Part shown: positions 9,186 to 18,342 of the stretch, in pieces | Numbering within the stretch: the stretch's first letter is position 1 | Layout of the letters: every line of letters starts with the position of its first letter | Origin: CBDDKW01 sp965230425 | GTDB taxonomy: Bacteria; Pseudomonadota; Gammaproteobacteria; UBA1113 | Assembly (NCBI GenBank): GCA_965230425.1 | Contig: CBDDKW010000019.1 | Span: 62,001-126,000 of the forward strand | Length of the DNA stretch: 64,000 nucleotides | Direction: 5' to 3' | The notes under the pieces: model-generated | What the model saw: the letters and a program-made list of their open reading frames with translations, nothing else | What the model was told of the DNA's origin: nothing | The model's database searches: none | Translations under genes and position numbers: made by a program

Positions 9186-10610
9186 ATGATGGAACAGCGA
9201 TTACTTTTAGTGGGTGAACAGTATGCCCACTGCCGTGAATTAAAAGGCATCTTTAGCTTTATCAATCAACAAGCAGATATTGTGACAGTCTCAGAATTAG
9301 TGCAACGTTTCGCAAATTCACAGACAATCTCTGGTATTTTTCTTAGTAATCAACTAGAGCACGCAGATATTATTTCAATTGTTAACAAGCTTGAGCAACA
9401 GCAAGATAATATTCCAGTATTTTCTATTGGTGAATTAGCGCAAACAGCCCTGACAAGCAAACGTATACAAGCTTTGACATATCCATTTGATCAACAACAG
9501 ATTAAAGATGCTATTAGCGTATGTGAACAACCTCGTCTTAATACAGCAATCTTATCAACTGAAGCGCCTATTCATAGTGACATTCAGCAATTTATCGTCG
9601 GCAATAGTGCAGCAGTGAAACATTTACATAAAGTTATTAGCCAAGTGGCCGGTAATGATGTGAATGTATTAATTTCTGGTGAATCAGGTACTGGTAAAGA
9701 AGTGGTTGCGCGTTGCTTACATCAGTTATCAGACCGTGCTGATGGGCCTTTTATTCCGGTTAATTGTGGGGCAATACCTGCAGAATTATTGGAAAGTGAA
9801 TTGTTTGGCCATGAGAAGGGTGCCTTCACAGGTGCGATTACCACACGTAAGGGACGTTTCGAATTAGCTATCGGTGGTACTATTTTCCTCGATGAAATTG
9901 GTGATATGCCACTGAATATGCAAGTGAAATTACTAAGAGTGATTCAAGAACGATGCTTCGAACGGGTGGGTGGTAATAAAAGCATTGTCGCAGATGTACG
10001 GATTATCGCAGCGACTCACCGTGACTTAGAACAGGCGATTGTTAATGATCAGTTCCGTGAAGATTTATATTATCGTTTAAATGTATTTCCTATTGAAATG
10101 CCAGCATTGCGCGATCGTATTGAAGATCTAGCTGTATTAATTGACGATTTAGTCAAGCGTATTGCTGAACAACAACAAGCCTCAGTGACTTTTACACCTG
10201 CTGCTATTGAGATGCTTAAACAGCACCCTTGGCCAGGCAATATTCGTGAATTGGCGAACTTAGTCGAGCGCATGGTGGTGTTGCACCCTAATGGTAGCGT
10301 AGATGCAGAAGATTTACCTCATAAATATAAGCCGCAAATGCGTATCAGTGATTTAGAACAATTGGCATTAACTGAAGAAGAAATGCCAAGCTTTAGTATT
10401 GAACCTGAACCTAAAGCATCAGGTATCGATTTAAAGCAACATTTAATGGATACCGAGTTAGCGCTGATTAAACAAGCACTAGAACATTGCAATGGTGTGG
10501 TTGCCCATGCAGCTAATTACTTGAATATGCGGCGGACTACACTAGTAGAAAAAATGCGCAAATACAGCATTACGCGTGAAGAAATTTGCCCGAGTTTTGA
10601 AGAAGCATGA
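9186..10610 (+). CDS. fleQ: Flagellar master regulator FleQ (sigma54 activator)
   Basis: FleQ is an enhancer-binding protein that activates sigma54 promoters of early flagellar operons. From the ATG at 9186 (474 aa, close to the family length) the order is an N-terminal FleQ receiver-like domain without a phosphorylatable Asp (1-125), an AAA+ domain, and a Fis-type helix-turn-helix at the end (about 425-465, with RRTTLVEKMRKYSI). The Walker A GESGTGKE is near 164 and the sigma54-contact loop GAFTGA near 212. The open frame extends upstream to 9120, but a promoter overlaps that region, so 9186 (or the adjacent ATG at 9189) is preferred. The segment just before the AAA+ domain reads IQQFIVGNS, where P. 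aeruginosa FleQ has LFRSLVGTS, the c-di-GMP contact motif, so c-di-GMP control may differ. Confidence 0.93.
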   Translation: MMEQRLLLVGEQYAHCRELKGIFSFINQQADIVTVSELVQRFANSQTISGIFLSNQLEHADIISIVNKLEQQQDNIPVFSIGELAQTALTSKRIQALTYPFDQQQIKDAISVCEQPRLNTAILSTEAPIHSDIQQFIVGNSAAVKHLHKVISQVAGNDVNVLISGESGTGKEVVARCLHQLSDRADGPFIPVNCGAIPAELLESELFGHEKGAFTGAITTRKGRFELAIGGTIFLDEIGDMPLNMQVKLLRVIQERCFERVGGNKSIVADVRIIAATHRDLEQAIVNDQFREDLYYRLNVFPIEMPALRDRIEDLAVLIDDLVKRIAEQQQASVTFTPAAIEMLKQHPWPGNIRELANLVERMVVLHPNGSVDAEDLPHKYKPQMRISDLEQLALTEEEMPSFSIEPEPKASGIDLKQHLMDTELALIKQALEHCNGVVAHAANYLNMRRTTLVEKMRKYSITREEICPSFEEA

Positions 10611-10624
10611 GCCCAATTTGAGTT

Positions 10625-10640
10625 TGGATCGATAATTGCA
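10625..10640 (+). promoter_or_regulatory. Sigma54 promoter of fleSR
   Basis: TGGATCG-ATAA-TTGCA has the invariant GG (10626-10627) and GC (10638-10639) separated by exactly 10 nt. It lies 83 nt before the fleS ATG and directly after fleQ, as expected for a FleQ-dependent class II operon. Confidence 0.75.
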
Positions 10641-10722
10641 AGAAGGGCTTATAGCAATAATATTTACCATTGTGGTAGTTAATTTGGTTCGCATCAGCGA
10701 CCTGTGATAGGAGTTTTTGTCA

Positions 10723-11817
10723 ATGGATGACATGACAGTGCTCAGCGAAGATGAAAAAACGCAAGTACAAAAGCCTAATGTGCCAAATTGGCAGACAGTG
10801 GCAACTCCGTCACGTGAAAATTTTGACGCCGATTTATTGACGCGCTTGCAATGCTTGTTTGAATGCTTGCCAGCAGCGGTCTTGATTCTTGATAATCACG
10901 GCAAAATCCAAGAATGTAATCCAGCCGCGTTGACTTTACTGGGTGCACCCTTAGTAGAGCAACTCTGGGTAGATATCATTGAGCGTGAAATTTTACCTAC
11001 AGCGGGTAATCAATGTGATTTACGTCTACGCAATGGCAAGATAATTACCATCGCGACCCAATCACTAGGTGACACCCCTGGTCAATTAATTTTGCTTCAT
11101 GATGTCACCGAAGAACATTTATTGCAGCAGCGATTACAACATTATCAACGCCTCTCTACCATGGGTAAAATGGCGGCTTCCTTAGCACATCAAATTCGTA
11201 CACCGTTATCAGCATCGTTACTTTATGCTAAGCATTTAACTGACCCTGCCTTAGCAGAAGAGCAACGGGTTAAATTCGCAGATAAGCTGGTTTCACGATT
11301 ACATAATATGGAAGGACAAATCAGAGAAATGTTGGCTTTTTCAAAAAGTGGTCGTTCAATATTGGTAGATATCCCTATTCATGATTTTATTGAAGATATA
11401 AAAACGAGTTTAGAAACGCAATTAAATACGGCTGGGGCTACTTTAGACGTGTGTATTGATATGCCGAATCATACGATCAAATGTAATCCTGATGCCTTAA
11501 GTGGGGCAATACAAAATTGTGTGAATAATGCCATTGAAGCTGCAACCGAAGTTTTAAACATACGCATCGCAGTTAAACAAGTAGATGATTACAGTATTGA
11601 GTTTTCAGTTGAGGACAATGGGCCAGGTATTTCAGACACATTGCAACAAAAGATTTTAGAGCCTTTCTTTACCACACGTACAGGTGGAACAGGTTTAGGT
11701 TTAGCTGTTGCGAAAACAGTGGCAGAAACTCACGGTGGTAAATTGTGGATAGAGTCAGAGGTTGGTACAGGGACGGCAATTAAATTTCGCCTACCCTTAT
11801 TGGAGAAAGCACAATGA
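10723..11817 (+). CDS. fleS: Flagellar sensor histidine kinase FleS
   Basis: FleS phosphorylates FleR to switch on class III (hook and filament cap) genes. The 364-residue protein has a PAS domain at about 40-135, a HisKA dimerisation helix with phospho-acceptor His near 156 in SLAHQIRTPL, and a HATPase domain with N-box NNAIEA, G1 DNGPGI and G2 TGGTGLGLAV. No membrane segments are present, so the kinase is cytoplasmic as in Pseudomonas. The ATG at 10723 is chosen because AGGAG (10709-10713) lies 9 nt upstream; the TTG at 10717 would be too close. The stop overlaps the fleR start as ATGA, which implies translational coupling. Confidence 0.92.
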   Translation: MDDMTVLSEDEKTQVQKPNVPNWQTVATPSRENFDADLLTRLQCLFECLPAAVLILDNHGKIQECNPAALTLLGAPLVEQLWVDIIEREILPTAGNQCDLRLRNGKIITIATQSLGDTPGQLILLHDVTEEHLLQQRLQHYQRLSTMGKMAASLAHQIRTPLSASLLYAKHLTDPALAEEQRVKFADKLVSRLHNMEGQIREMLAFSKSGRSILVDIPIHDFIEDIKTSLETQLNTAGATLDVCIDMPNHTIKCNPDALSGAIQNCVNNAIEAATEVLNIRIAVKQVDDYSIEFSVEDNGPGISDTLQQKILEPFFTTRTGGTGLGLAVAKTVAETHGGKLWIESEVGTGTAIKFRLPLLEKAQ

Positions 11818-13145
11818 GTGTATTGAATAACATTCTTATCGTCGAAGATGATCGTGAATTACGCGAAGCTTTAGTGGATACCTTAGCATTGGCGGGATAT
11901 CAACAATCTTGTGCTGAGAATGGCAAGCAAGCATTGACCATGTTGCAGAATGAAAAACCAAGTTTAATTATTAGTGATGTGAATATGCCAGAAATGAATG
12001 GCTTATCATTTTTAGAAACCTTAAAAAAACATCATGCTGATATTCCTGTATTATTAATGACTGCCTTTGGTAATATCGCTGATGCGGTACGGGCCATGCG
12101 CGCAGGAGCGGCAGACTATTTATTAAAACCTTTTGAGCCGAATGATTTAGTGAGTAAAGTTGAGAAATACTTACCAAGTCAAGCAGAACCATCAGGTCCA
12201 GTAGTCAAAGATCCTCGCAGTAAACAATTATTAGCCTTAGCAAGTAAAGTCGCATCCAGTGATGTGTCAGTATTAATTAGCGGTGCAAGTGGCACAGGTA
12301 AAGAAGTGCTAGCACGCTATGTACATGATAATTCCTCACGTGCAGATCAACCTTTTGTCGCTATTAACTGCGCGGCAATTCCCGAGAATATGCTAGAAGC
12401 CACATTATTTGGTTATGAAAAAGGTGCATTTACAGGCGCCTATAAGAGTCATCCCGGTAAATTTGAGCAAGCGCAAAATGGGACTTTACTCTTAGATGAA
12501 ATTTCGGAAATGGATTTAAGCTTACAAGCTAAATTACTACGTGTACTACAAGAAAGGGAAGTAGAACGCTTAGGCAGCCAGAAAACTTTATCTTTAAATG
12601 TACGAGTTCTCGCAACTACCAATAGAGATTTGATGGAACATGTCAAAGCAGGCAATTTCCGTGAAGATTTATATTATCGTTTAAATGTATTTCCTTTGCA
12701 TTGGATACCCTTATGCGAACGGCCAATGGATATTATGCCTTTAGCTGAGTATCTATTACAAAAACATGCAGTAGCAAGTGGCAGGCAAATCCCTACATTT
12801 AGCGCACAAGCTAGTGAAGCACTACAAACACATCAATGGTCAGGTAATGCGCGGGAAATGGATAATACCATTCAACGGGCTTTAATTTTACAAAGTGGTG
12901 AAACTATTGAAGTAGATGATTTACAGCTTGAATTAAATGAGCCGCCAGCAGAGCAATACGTGATTAAAAAGCCCTTACAGGAAAAATTATCATCTGATGT
13001 GCAGTCACATGAATTTCAATTAATTTTAGATGCGCTAAATGAAGTCTCTGGAAATCGTGAGTCCGTAGCAAAAAAACTTGGAATCAGTCCACGAACGTTG
13101 CGTTATAAATTAGCTAAAATGCGCGAAGAAGGTATTGAAGTATAG
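11814..13145 (+). CDS. fleR: Flagellar response regulator FleR (sigma54 activator)
   Basis: This 443-residue NtrC-type regulator has a receiver domain (1-120) with acidic pocket EDD at 11-13 and phospho-acceptor Asp55 in ISDVNMPEMNG. The AAA+ domain follows, with Walker A GASGTGKE near 157 and GAFTGA near 203, and then a C-terminal HTH ending SPRTLRYKLAKMREEG. Phosphorylated by FleS, it would activate sigma54 promoters such as those of flgA and fliD. The start overlaps fleS by 4 nt. fliE follows closely, so fleSR and the basal-body genes may be cotranscribed. Confidence 0.92.
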   Translation: MSVLNNILIVEDDRELREALVDTLALAGYQQSCAENGKQALTMLQNEKPSLIISDVNMPEMNGLSFLETLKKHHADIPVLLMTAFGNIADAVRAMRAGAADYLLKPFEPNDLVSKVEKYLPSQAEPSGPVVKDPRSKQLLALASKVASSDVSVLISGASGTGKEVLARYVHDNSSRADQPFVAINCAAIPENMLEATLFGYEKGAFTGAYKSHPGKFEQAQNGTLLLDEISEMDLSLQAKLLRVLQEREVERLGSQKTLSLNVRVLATTNRDLMEHVKAGNFREDLYYRLNVFPLHWIPLCERPMDIMPLAEYLLQKHAVASGRQIPTFSAQASEALQTHQWSGNAREMDNTIQRALILQSGETIEVDDLQLELNEPPAEQYVIKKPLQEKLSSDVQSHEFQLILDALNEVSGNRESVAKKLGISPRTLRYKLAKMREEGIEV

Positions 13146-13157
13146 AGGAGCATGGCA

Positions 13158-13484
13158 ATGGTTGATATGACAATAAAATCACCGAATATGAATAATGCTC
13201 TGCAGGAGATGAATAAGTTAGCAGCGCAGGCAAGCAATCAAAAAGTAGAAACAAAATCTGCAGTGGAGGATGATTTCTACTCAATGTTTGAACAAGCGTT
13301 AAATAAAGTCAATGATATACAAGCATCCGCATCAGCAGCGAAAGAAGCTTATGAAACAGGTGATGCGGATATAGTTGATGTGATGTTGAAATCACAGAAA
13401 GCTAATTTATCGTTTCAATCTTTATTACAAGTGCGCAATAAGTTCATCAATGCTTATCGCGAAATTATGAATATGCAAGTGTAA
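13158..13484 (+). CDS. fliE: Flagellar hook-basal body protein FliE
   Basis: FliE joins the MS ring to the proximal rod and is needed for rod assembly. The conserved C-terminal half is clear: KVNDIQASASAAKEAYETG, then DVMLKSQKANLSFQSLLQVRNKFINAYREIMNMQV. Two in-frame ATGs exist at 13152 and 13158. GAGGAG at 13145-13150 sits 7 nt from the second but only 1 nt from the first, so 13158 (108 aa) is chosen. It directly follows fleR and precedes fliF by 25 nt. Confidence 0.92.
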   Translation: MVDMTIKSPNMNNALQEMNKLAAQASNQKVETKSAVEDDFYSMFEQALNKVNDIQASASAAKEAYETGDADIVDVMLKSQKANLSFQSLLQVRNKFINAYREIMNMQV

Positions 13485-13509
13485 GTATTAGCAAGGGTAG
13501 CTTCGTATT

Positions 13510-15174
13510 ATGGCTTCAGATCAATCTTCAACAATGAATACCGCAAAAGGCTTCGGTCATTTACCATTGATAAGACAAGTAGGACTGCTAGTGGGTTTAT
13601 CTGCAAGTATAGCCTTAGGTTTTGCAGTAGTACTATGGTCACAAGAACCTAATTACCGGCCGCTATTTAGCCATTTAACCCCTCAAGAAACCAGTGATGT
13701 GTTAGATGCCTTACAGATGACGGGTATTCAATATAAATTAGATAAGAAAACTGGTGATGTATTAGTTCCGGCTGATGATGTTTACAATGCACGTTTTCGT
13801 TTAGCTGATGAAGGCTTACCAAAATCTCATGGTGCTGGCTTTGAAATGTTAGAAAAAGAGCAAGGTTTTGGTACCAGTCGTTTTATGGAAACGGCGCGTT
13901 ATCGACGTGCCTTAGAAGGTGAATTATCAAGGACGATTGGCAGTTTAAGCAATGTGCATTTTGCGCGTGTGCATTTAGCTATGCCAAAAGAATCTGTGTT
14001 TGTGAATGATCATAGAAGTCCTAGTGCCTCCGTATTAGTAGATATTGCTGCTGGGCAGCATTTACGTCAGAATCAAGTGGCAGCTATTGCGCATATGGTC
14101 GCTTCCAGTGTGCCAAATATGGATCCTAAAGATGTAACAGTGGTGGATCAGCGCGGTGAGTTACTTACAGATGGTGAAGGTGATGATCGACTCGCTAAAA
14201 CACAAGAACAGTTTGAATATACACGTAAATTAGAATCGCAGTATGCAAAACGGATTGAAAATTTATTAACGCCACTGTTAGGTTTGCATAAAGTGAAAGC
14301 CCGTGTATCTGCTGATATTGATTTTACTCAAGTAGAGCAAACTCAAGAGCAGTATTTGCCCAATGAAAAAGCCGTCCGCAGTGAGCAAATCTTTAATGAA
14401 GCAAAAGAAAATAAAGGTAATGCCGCTGGTGGGGCACCGGGAGCCTTAGCTAATCAGCCACCACAAGAGCCTGCAGCACAAAATCCTAATCCAGGTGCAG
14501 AGGGGCAAGAAGCAGCGGTAGAACCACAGTTCTTAAAACGTCAGAGCACGCGTAATTATGAATTGGGTAAAACCATTAGTCATACGCAGTTGCCAACAGG
14601 CTCTTTACGACACTTGTCAGTTGCTGTGGTTGTTGATGACCATACCAAAGTTGATCCCAAATCAGGTGAGGTAACCCGAACGCCATTGACTGAGGAAGAA
14701 ATAACAAAAATCACTAAGATTGTTGAAAATGCCGTGGGCATTAATCAAGAGCGTGGCGATAAACTCAGTGTTGCTAATATCCCATTTGCAGAACCAGAGA
14801 AAGCAGAAGAGCCACCACCATTACCTATCTGGCAACAGCATTGGTTTTGGAATGTTGTTAAAACCTCAGCCGCCGCTTTATTTGTCTTGCTACTGGTGTT
14901 CATGGTGTTGCGTCCAGTGTTAAAAGGTTTAGCGGCGAAGGGTAAAGATATACCTGATGCCTTGCCTGGAGGAATGCCAGGTGGTGCAGGCATGGATCCC
15001 ATGCAGCAACAAATGATGATGCAGCAAGGTGGCATGTTACCTGGTGGGATGGCAGGGAACCCACAAATGTTACAACAAAATCAAATGCAAATGATGCAGC
15101 AATTGGCAGGAGATGATCCGAAAAAAATGGCCCAAGTCATGAAAGCCTGGGTAGGAGACGAAGGTAATGGATGA
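13510..15174 (+). CDS. fliF: Flagellar MS-ring protein FliF
   Basis: FliF builds the inner-membrane MS ring, the platform for the rotor and export gate. The 554-residue protein has an N-terminal membrane helix (about 24-45), periplasmic ring-building motifs starting PNYRPLFSHLTPQETSDVLDAL, a Pro/Ala/Gln-rich insertion near 310-345, and a second membrane helix at about 448-470. The cytoplasmic tail is unusually rich in Met, Gln and Gly (about 490-530) before the FliG-binding end KKMAQVMKAWVGDEG. The tail overlaps the fliG start by 8 nt. Confidence 0.95.
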   Translation: MASDQSSTMNTAKGFGHLPLIRQVGLLVGLSASIALGFAVVLWSQEPNYRPLFSHLTPQETSDVLDALQMTGIQYKLDKKTGDVLVPADDVYNARFRLADEGLPKSHGAGFEMLEKEQGFGTSRFMETARYRRALEGELSRTIGSLSNVHFARVHLAMPKESVFVNDHRSPSASVLVDIAAGQHLRQNQVAAIAHMVASSVPNMDPKDVTVVDQRGELLTDGEGDDRLAKTQEQFEYTRKLESQYAKRIENLLTPLLGLHKVKARVSADIDFTQVEQTQEQYLPNEKAVRSEQIFNEAKENKGNAAGGAPGALANQPPQEPAAQNPNPGAEGQEAAVEPQFLKRQSTRNYELGKTISHTQLPTGSLRHLSVAVVVDDHTKVDPKSGEVTRTPLTEEEITKITKIVENAVGINQERGDKLSVANIPFAEPEKAEEPPPLPIWQQHWFWNVVKTSAAALFVLLLVFMVLRPVLKGLAAKGKDIPDALPGGMPGGAGMDPMQQQMMMQQGGMLPGGMAGNPQMLQQNQMQMMQQLAGDDPKKMAQVMKAWVGDEGNG

Positions 15175-16153
15175 TATTGAGCGCGCTGCGGTGATGATGC
15201 TAAGCATGGGTGAAGAAAAAGCTGCCCAGGTTATGAAGCATATGTCCCCCAAGCAAGTAGAAAAAGTAGTCCAAACTATGAGTAAATTGGGTGAAGTGAG
15301 TCGAGAGCAGATGCAGGAAGCTATGACTGGCTATGCTAAAGACGCGCAAAAGAAAACAGGTATTGGTGGCGATACAGAAAAATTCCTAAAAAATACTTTA
15401 ACGAATGCATTAGGAGAAGAGAAAGCTTCTAAAGTTATTGATAGAACTATAAAAGAAGACAGTGATGGTGGTATTGCCAGTTTAAAATGGCAAGATACCT
15501 CTGCAATTATTTCTTTGATTTTAGATGAGCATCCGCAAATTATTGCTGTTATTCTAACTTATCTCGACAATGAACAAGCAGCAGATGTGTTAGCACAGTT
15601 TCCTGATAAGTTGCGCTTAGACGTGATGCGTAGAGTTGCCCGTATCGGCGCTATTTCACCTAAAGCATTACAAGAATTACATATCATCATGGAAAATAGC
15701 TCACATGAAATTCGTAGTTTTAAAAAATTACCTGCAGCAGGCGCAGAGATTGCTGCAAATATTATTAACTTCATGGGTGGTGACTTAGAAAATGAAGTTA
15801 TGCAAGATATGGCTGAATTCGATGAGAACCTTTCAGAAAAAATTCAAGAATTCATTTTCCCATTTGAGAATTTAACTAAGCTTGATAATCGCAGTATGCA
15901 GAATTTATTACGCGATGTATCCAATGATGATTTAATCTTGGCTTTAAAAGGCATAGAAGAGAGTATGCATGATTTATTTTTCAATGCCATGTCTGAGCGT
16001 GCTGCAGAAATGCTCAAAGATGATTTAGAGGCACAGGGTCCAGTGCAATTGAGTAAAGTGATACAGTGCCAAAAAAATATTGTAGCCGTCGCTCAGCGCT
16101 TAGCGAAAGATGGCACGATTGTCATTGCTGGCCAAGGTGAGGAAATGGTGTGA
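15167..16153 (+). CDS. fliG: Flagellar motor switch protein FliG
   Basis: FliG is the rotor protein that engages the stator for torque. The 328-residue protein begins MDDIERAAVMMLSMGEE, with middle-domain motifs EHPQIIAVILTYL and DVMRRVARI. The C-terminal domain contains FPFENLTKLDNRSMQNLL and the charged helix preceding MSERAAEMLKDDLEAQGPVQ that interacts with the stator. Start choice is fixed by overlap with fliF and by GGAG about 10 nt upstream. A pair of inverted palindromic elements separates it from fliH. Confidence 0.95.
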   Translation: MDDIERAAVMMLSMGEEKAAQVMKHMSPKQVEKVVQTMSKLGEVSREQMQEAMTGYAKDAQKKTGIGGDTEKFLKNTLTNALGEEKASKVIDRTIKEDSDGGIASLKWQDTSAIISLILDEHPQIIAVILTYLDNEQAADVLAQFPDKLRLDVMRRVARIGAISPKALQELHIIMENSSHEIRSFKKLPAAGAEIAANIINFMGGDLENEVMQDMAEFDENLSEKIQEFIFPFENLTKLDNRSMQNLLRDVSNDDLILALKGIEESMHDLFFNAMSERAAEMLKDDLEAQGPVQLSKVIQCQKNIVAVAQRLAKDGTIVIAGQGEEMV

Positions 16154-16179
16154 CGGCATTAATGGTTGTCACAATATGT

Positions 16180-16300
16180 TCGAAATAGTCAATGCGGTGG
16201 GAGATCTCTCGCTGCGCTCGAGATGACAATTATAAAATTTCTGTCATCTCGAACAGTGGCGTTAGTCACTGTGAGAGATCTCCTGGGGGTTTGACTACTT
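16180..16300. repeat. Two half MITE-like elements in head-to-head inversion
   Basis: The left copy is on the minus strand (about 16180-16228, ending CGAGATGACA) and the right copy is on the plus strand (16242-16300, starting TGTCATCTCGAA). Each corresponds to the left half of the full element. Together they make an imperfect inverted repeat with arms of about 45 bp around an AT-rich 13-nt centre. It sits between fliG and fliH inside an otherwise tight operon, so a transcript would carry a strong stem-loop here. Confidence 0.65.
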
Positions 16301-16347
16301 TAAAACGTAAAGATGTTCAAAGCTTTTCGAGCGAAGGGAAATAAACA

Positions 16348-16992
16348 ATGAGCCGAATCATTAGCAGTGAAGAAGCAGGAAATTTCAAAGCGTGGCAATT
16401 GCCCGATGTAGGCAATAGCCAAGATATACCACAACCTTCACAAGATGCTACAACACCACAATCCTTAGACGAAATGATCCGTCAAGCAAAAGAAGAAGCT
16501 TTTGCTCAAGGTGTTGCCCATGGGGTGAGTCAAGCACAATCCACACTTGCTAACGATGCCAGCAACGAATGGCAACAAAAAGTTAATCAATTAGATGGTT
16601 TAATTAGCTCACTTAATGAGCCACTTAATGCCACAGATGAAAATGTTGAAAAAGAAATCCTCAATCTAGTCATGTCAATGACACAACGCTTGTGTCGACA
16701 TGAATTATCGATTAATCCAGAACAAGTGATGACTATCGTTCAAGAAGCCAAAGCCTTGTTGCCTGCAAATGCGAAGAATATACAAATCCATGTGCATCCA
16801 GAGGATGCAGCTTTAATGCGTCAAGCTATGCAAGAAAAAGGCGATGATAGTATTTCAGCTTACCTGCATGAAAATCATGAGTTATCACGCGGTGATTGCA
16901 AGGTAGTGTCTGATGCAGGACAAATCGATGCAACCCTCGAAGCACGTATTAATGAATTAGCTAACCGGATTTTAAATAATGACGGCGAATGA
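16348..16992 (+). CDS. fliH: Flagellar export apparatus protein FliH
   Basis: FliH is the peripheral stalk of the flagellar export ATPase; it binds FliI and the C-ring. The 214-residue product has a variable N-terminus, a Gln/Ala-rich helical middle that includes EEAFAQGVAHGVSQAQ, and the conserved C-terminal region VMSMTQRLCRHELSINPEQVMTIV. Near the end come VHPEDA and LSRGDCKVVSDAGQIDATLEARI. The GGxxDA-like ending is typical of the FliH/HrpE family. It overlaps fliI by 14 nt. The gene begins after the inverted repeat pair, so its expression may be partly uncoupled from fliG. Confidence 0.9.
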   Translation: MSRIISSEEAGNFKAWQLPDVGNSQDIPQPSQDATTPQSLDEMIRQAKEEAFAQGVAHGVSQAQSTLANDASNEWQQKVNQLDGLISSLNEPLNATDENVEKEILNLVMSMTQRLCRHELSINPEQVMTIVQEAKALLPANAKNIQIHVHPEDAALMRQAMQEKGDDSISAYLHENHELSRGDCKVVSDAGQIDATLEARINELANRILNNDGE

Positions 16993-18322
16993 TTTAAGTG
17001 GTCGTATAGCACAATTTTCTCAACGTATTTCAGAAGGCTCGGATCTGCGCGTGGATGGTCGCCTTGTACGTATGGTAGGTTTAACTTTAGAAGCTATTGG
17101 CTGCCAGGCACCAGTGGGATCGCGCTGTAAAGTAGAAATGACCACAGGCAATGCTATCGAAGCGGAAGTGGTTGGTTTCAGCGATGAAAAATTATATTTA
17201 ATGACTACTGAAGATACTTTGGGTTTAGTGCCAGGTGCAAAAATTACACCCTTAGGAAAAGTTGCTGAAGTGGGGGTCAGTCAAGCTTTATTAGGCCGGA
17301 TTATTGATGGTCAGGGTAAACCTTTAGATAACAAAGGACCTGTTAATATCACTCAGTATTATCCCTTAACTGGCAAATCCATTAATCCGTTAGGACGAGA
17401 CTGTATTGAAACAACCTTAGATGTAGGTATTCGTAGTATTAATTCATTACTCGCTATTGGCCGTGGTCAACGTTTAGGTTTATTTGCGGGCAGTGGTGTA
17501 GGTAAAAGTGTATTAATGGGGATGATGACCTGTTTTACCGAAGCTGACATTATTGTGGTAGGTTTAATCGGTGAGCGTGGTCGCGAAGTAAAAGAATTCA
17601 TTGAACATAATTTAGGAGAGTCGGGTTTGGCACGTTCTGTGGTGATTGCCGCGCCGGCTGATGCATCCCCCTTAATGCGTTTACATGGGGCTATGCGTGC
17701 TACTGCGATTGCTGAATATTTTCGTGACCAGGGTAAACAAGTATTATTATTGATGGATTCATTGACACGTTTTGCCCAAGCCCAGCGCGAATTAGCCCTT
17801 GCCATCGGTGAGCCACCAGCGACTAAAGGTTATCCACCCTCAGTCTTTGCTAAATTATCTCAGTTAGTGGAACGTGCAGGTAATGGTAGTGGTCAACAAG
17901 GCTCCATTACTGCTTTTTATACAGTGCTGACAGAGGGGGATGATCAACAAGATCCCATCGCCGATTCAGCCCGCTCATTTTTAGATGGGCATATTGTGCT
18001 ATCACGGCGTTTAGCTGAATCAGGACTCTATCCTGCCATTGATATTGAGGCATCCATTAGCCGGGTGATGCAAAATATTGCCCCTAAAGAGCAGATGGAT
18101 GCTATGAAAATGTTCAAACGGCTGTACTCTAAATACCAAGAAAACCGTGATTTGATCAATGTTGGAGCATATAAAACCGGTGCTGACCCTGAATTAGACC
18201 GGGCAATTCAATTAATGCCGCAGATTATAGCCTTTTTGGCGCAAGATATGCATCAAAATGTGAGTTACGCAGAAAGTGTCGGGCAGTTGCAACAATTATT
18301 GTCACCGCCAGCAGCAGAGTAA
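16979..18322 (+). CDS. fliI: Flagellum-specific export ATPase FliI
   Basis: FliI is the F1-beta-like ATPase that assists unfolding and delivery of flagellar export substrates at the inner membrane. The P-loop GLFAGSGVGKS is at about residues 167-177, followed by VVGLIGERGREVKEFIEHNL, the Walker B region VLLLMDSLTRFAQAQRE, and TKGYPPSVF. At 447 aa it is full length. The ATG at 16979 lies within the end of fliH, the usual coupled arrangement. Confidence 0.95.
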   Translation: MTANDLSGRIAQFSQRISEGSDLRVDGRLVRMVGLTLEAIGCQAPVGSRCKVEMTTGNAIEAEVVGFSDEKLYLMTTEDTLGLVPGAKITPLGKVAEVGVSQALLGRIIDGQGKPLDNKGPVNITQYYPLTGKSINPLGRDCIETTLDVGIRSINSLLAIGRGQRLGLFAGSGVGKSVLMGMMTCFTEADIIVVGLIGERGREVKEFIEHNLGESGLARSVVIAAPADASPLMRLHGAMRATAIAEYFRDQGKQVLLLMDSLTRFAQAQRELALAIGEPPATKGYPPSVFAKLSQLVERAGNGSGQQGSITAFYTVLTEGDDQQDPIADSARSFLDGHIVLSRRLAESGLYPAIDIEASISRVMQNIAPKEQMDAMKMFKRLYSKYQENRDLINVGAYKTGADPELDRAIQLMPQIIAFLAQDMHQNVSYAESVGQLQQLLSPPAAE

Positions 18323-18342
18323 AAGGGTTTTAGGGTAGTACT

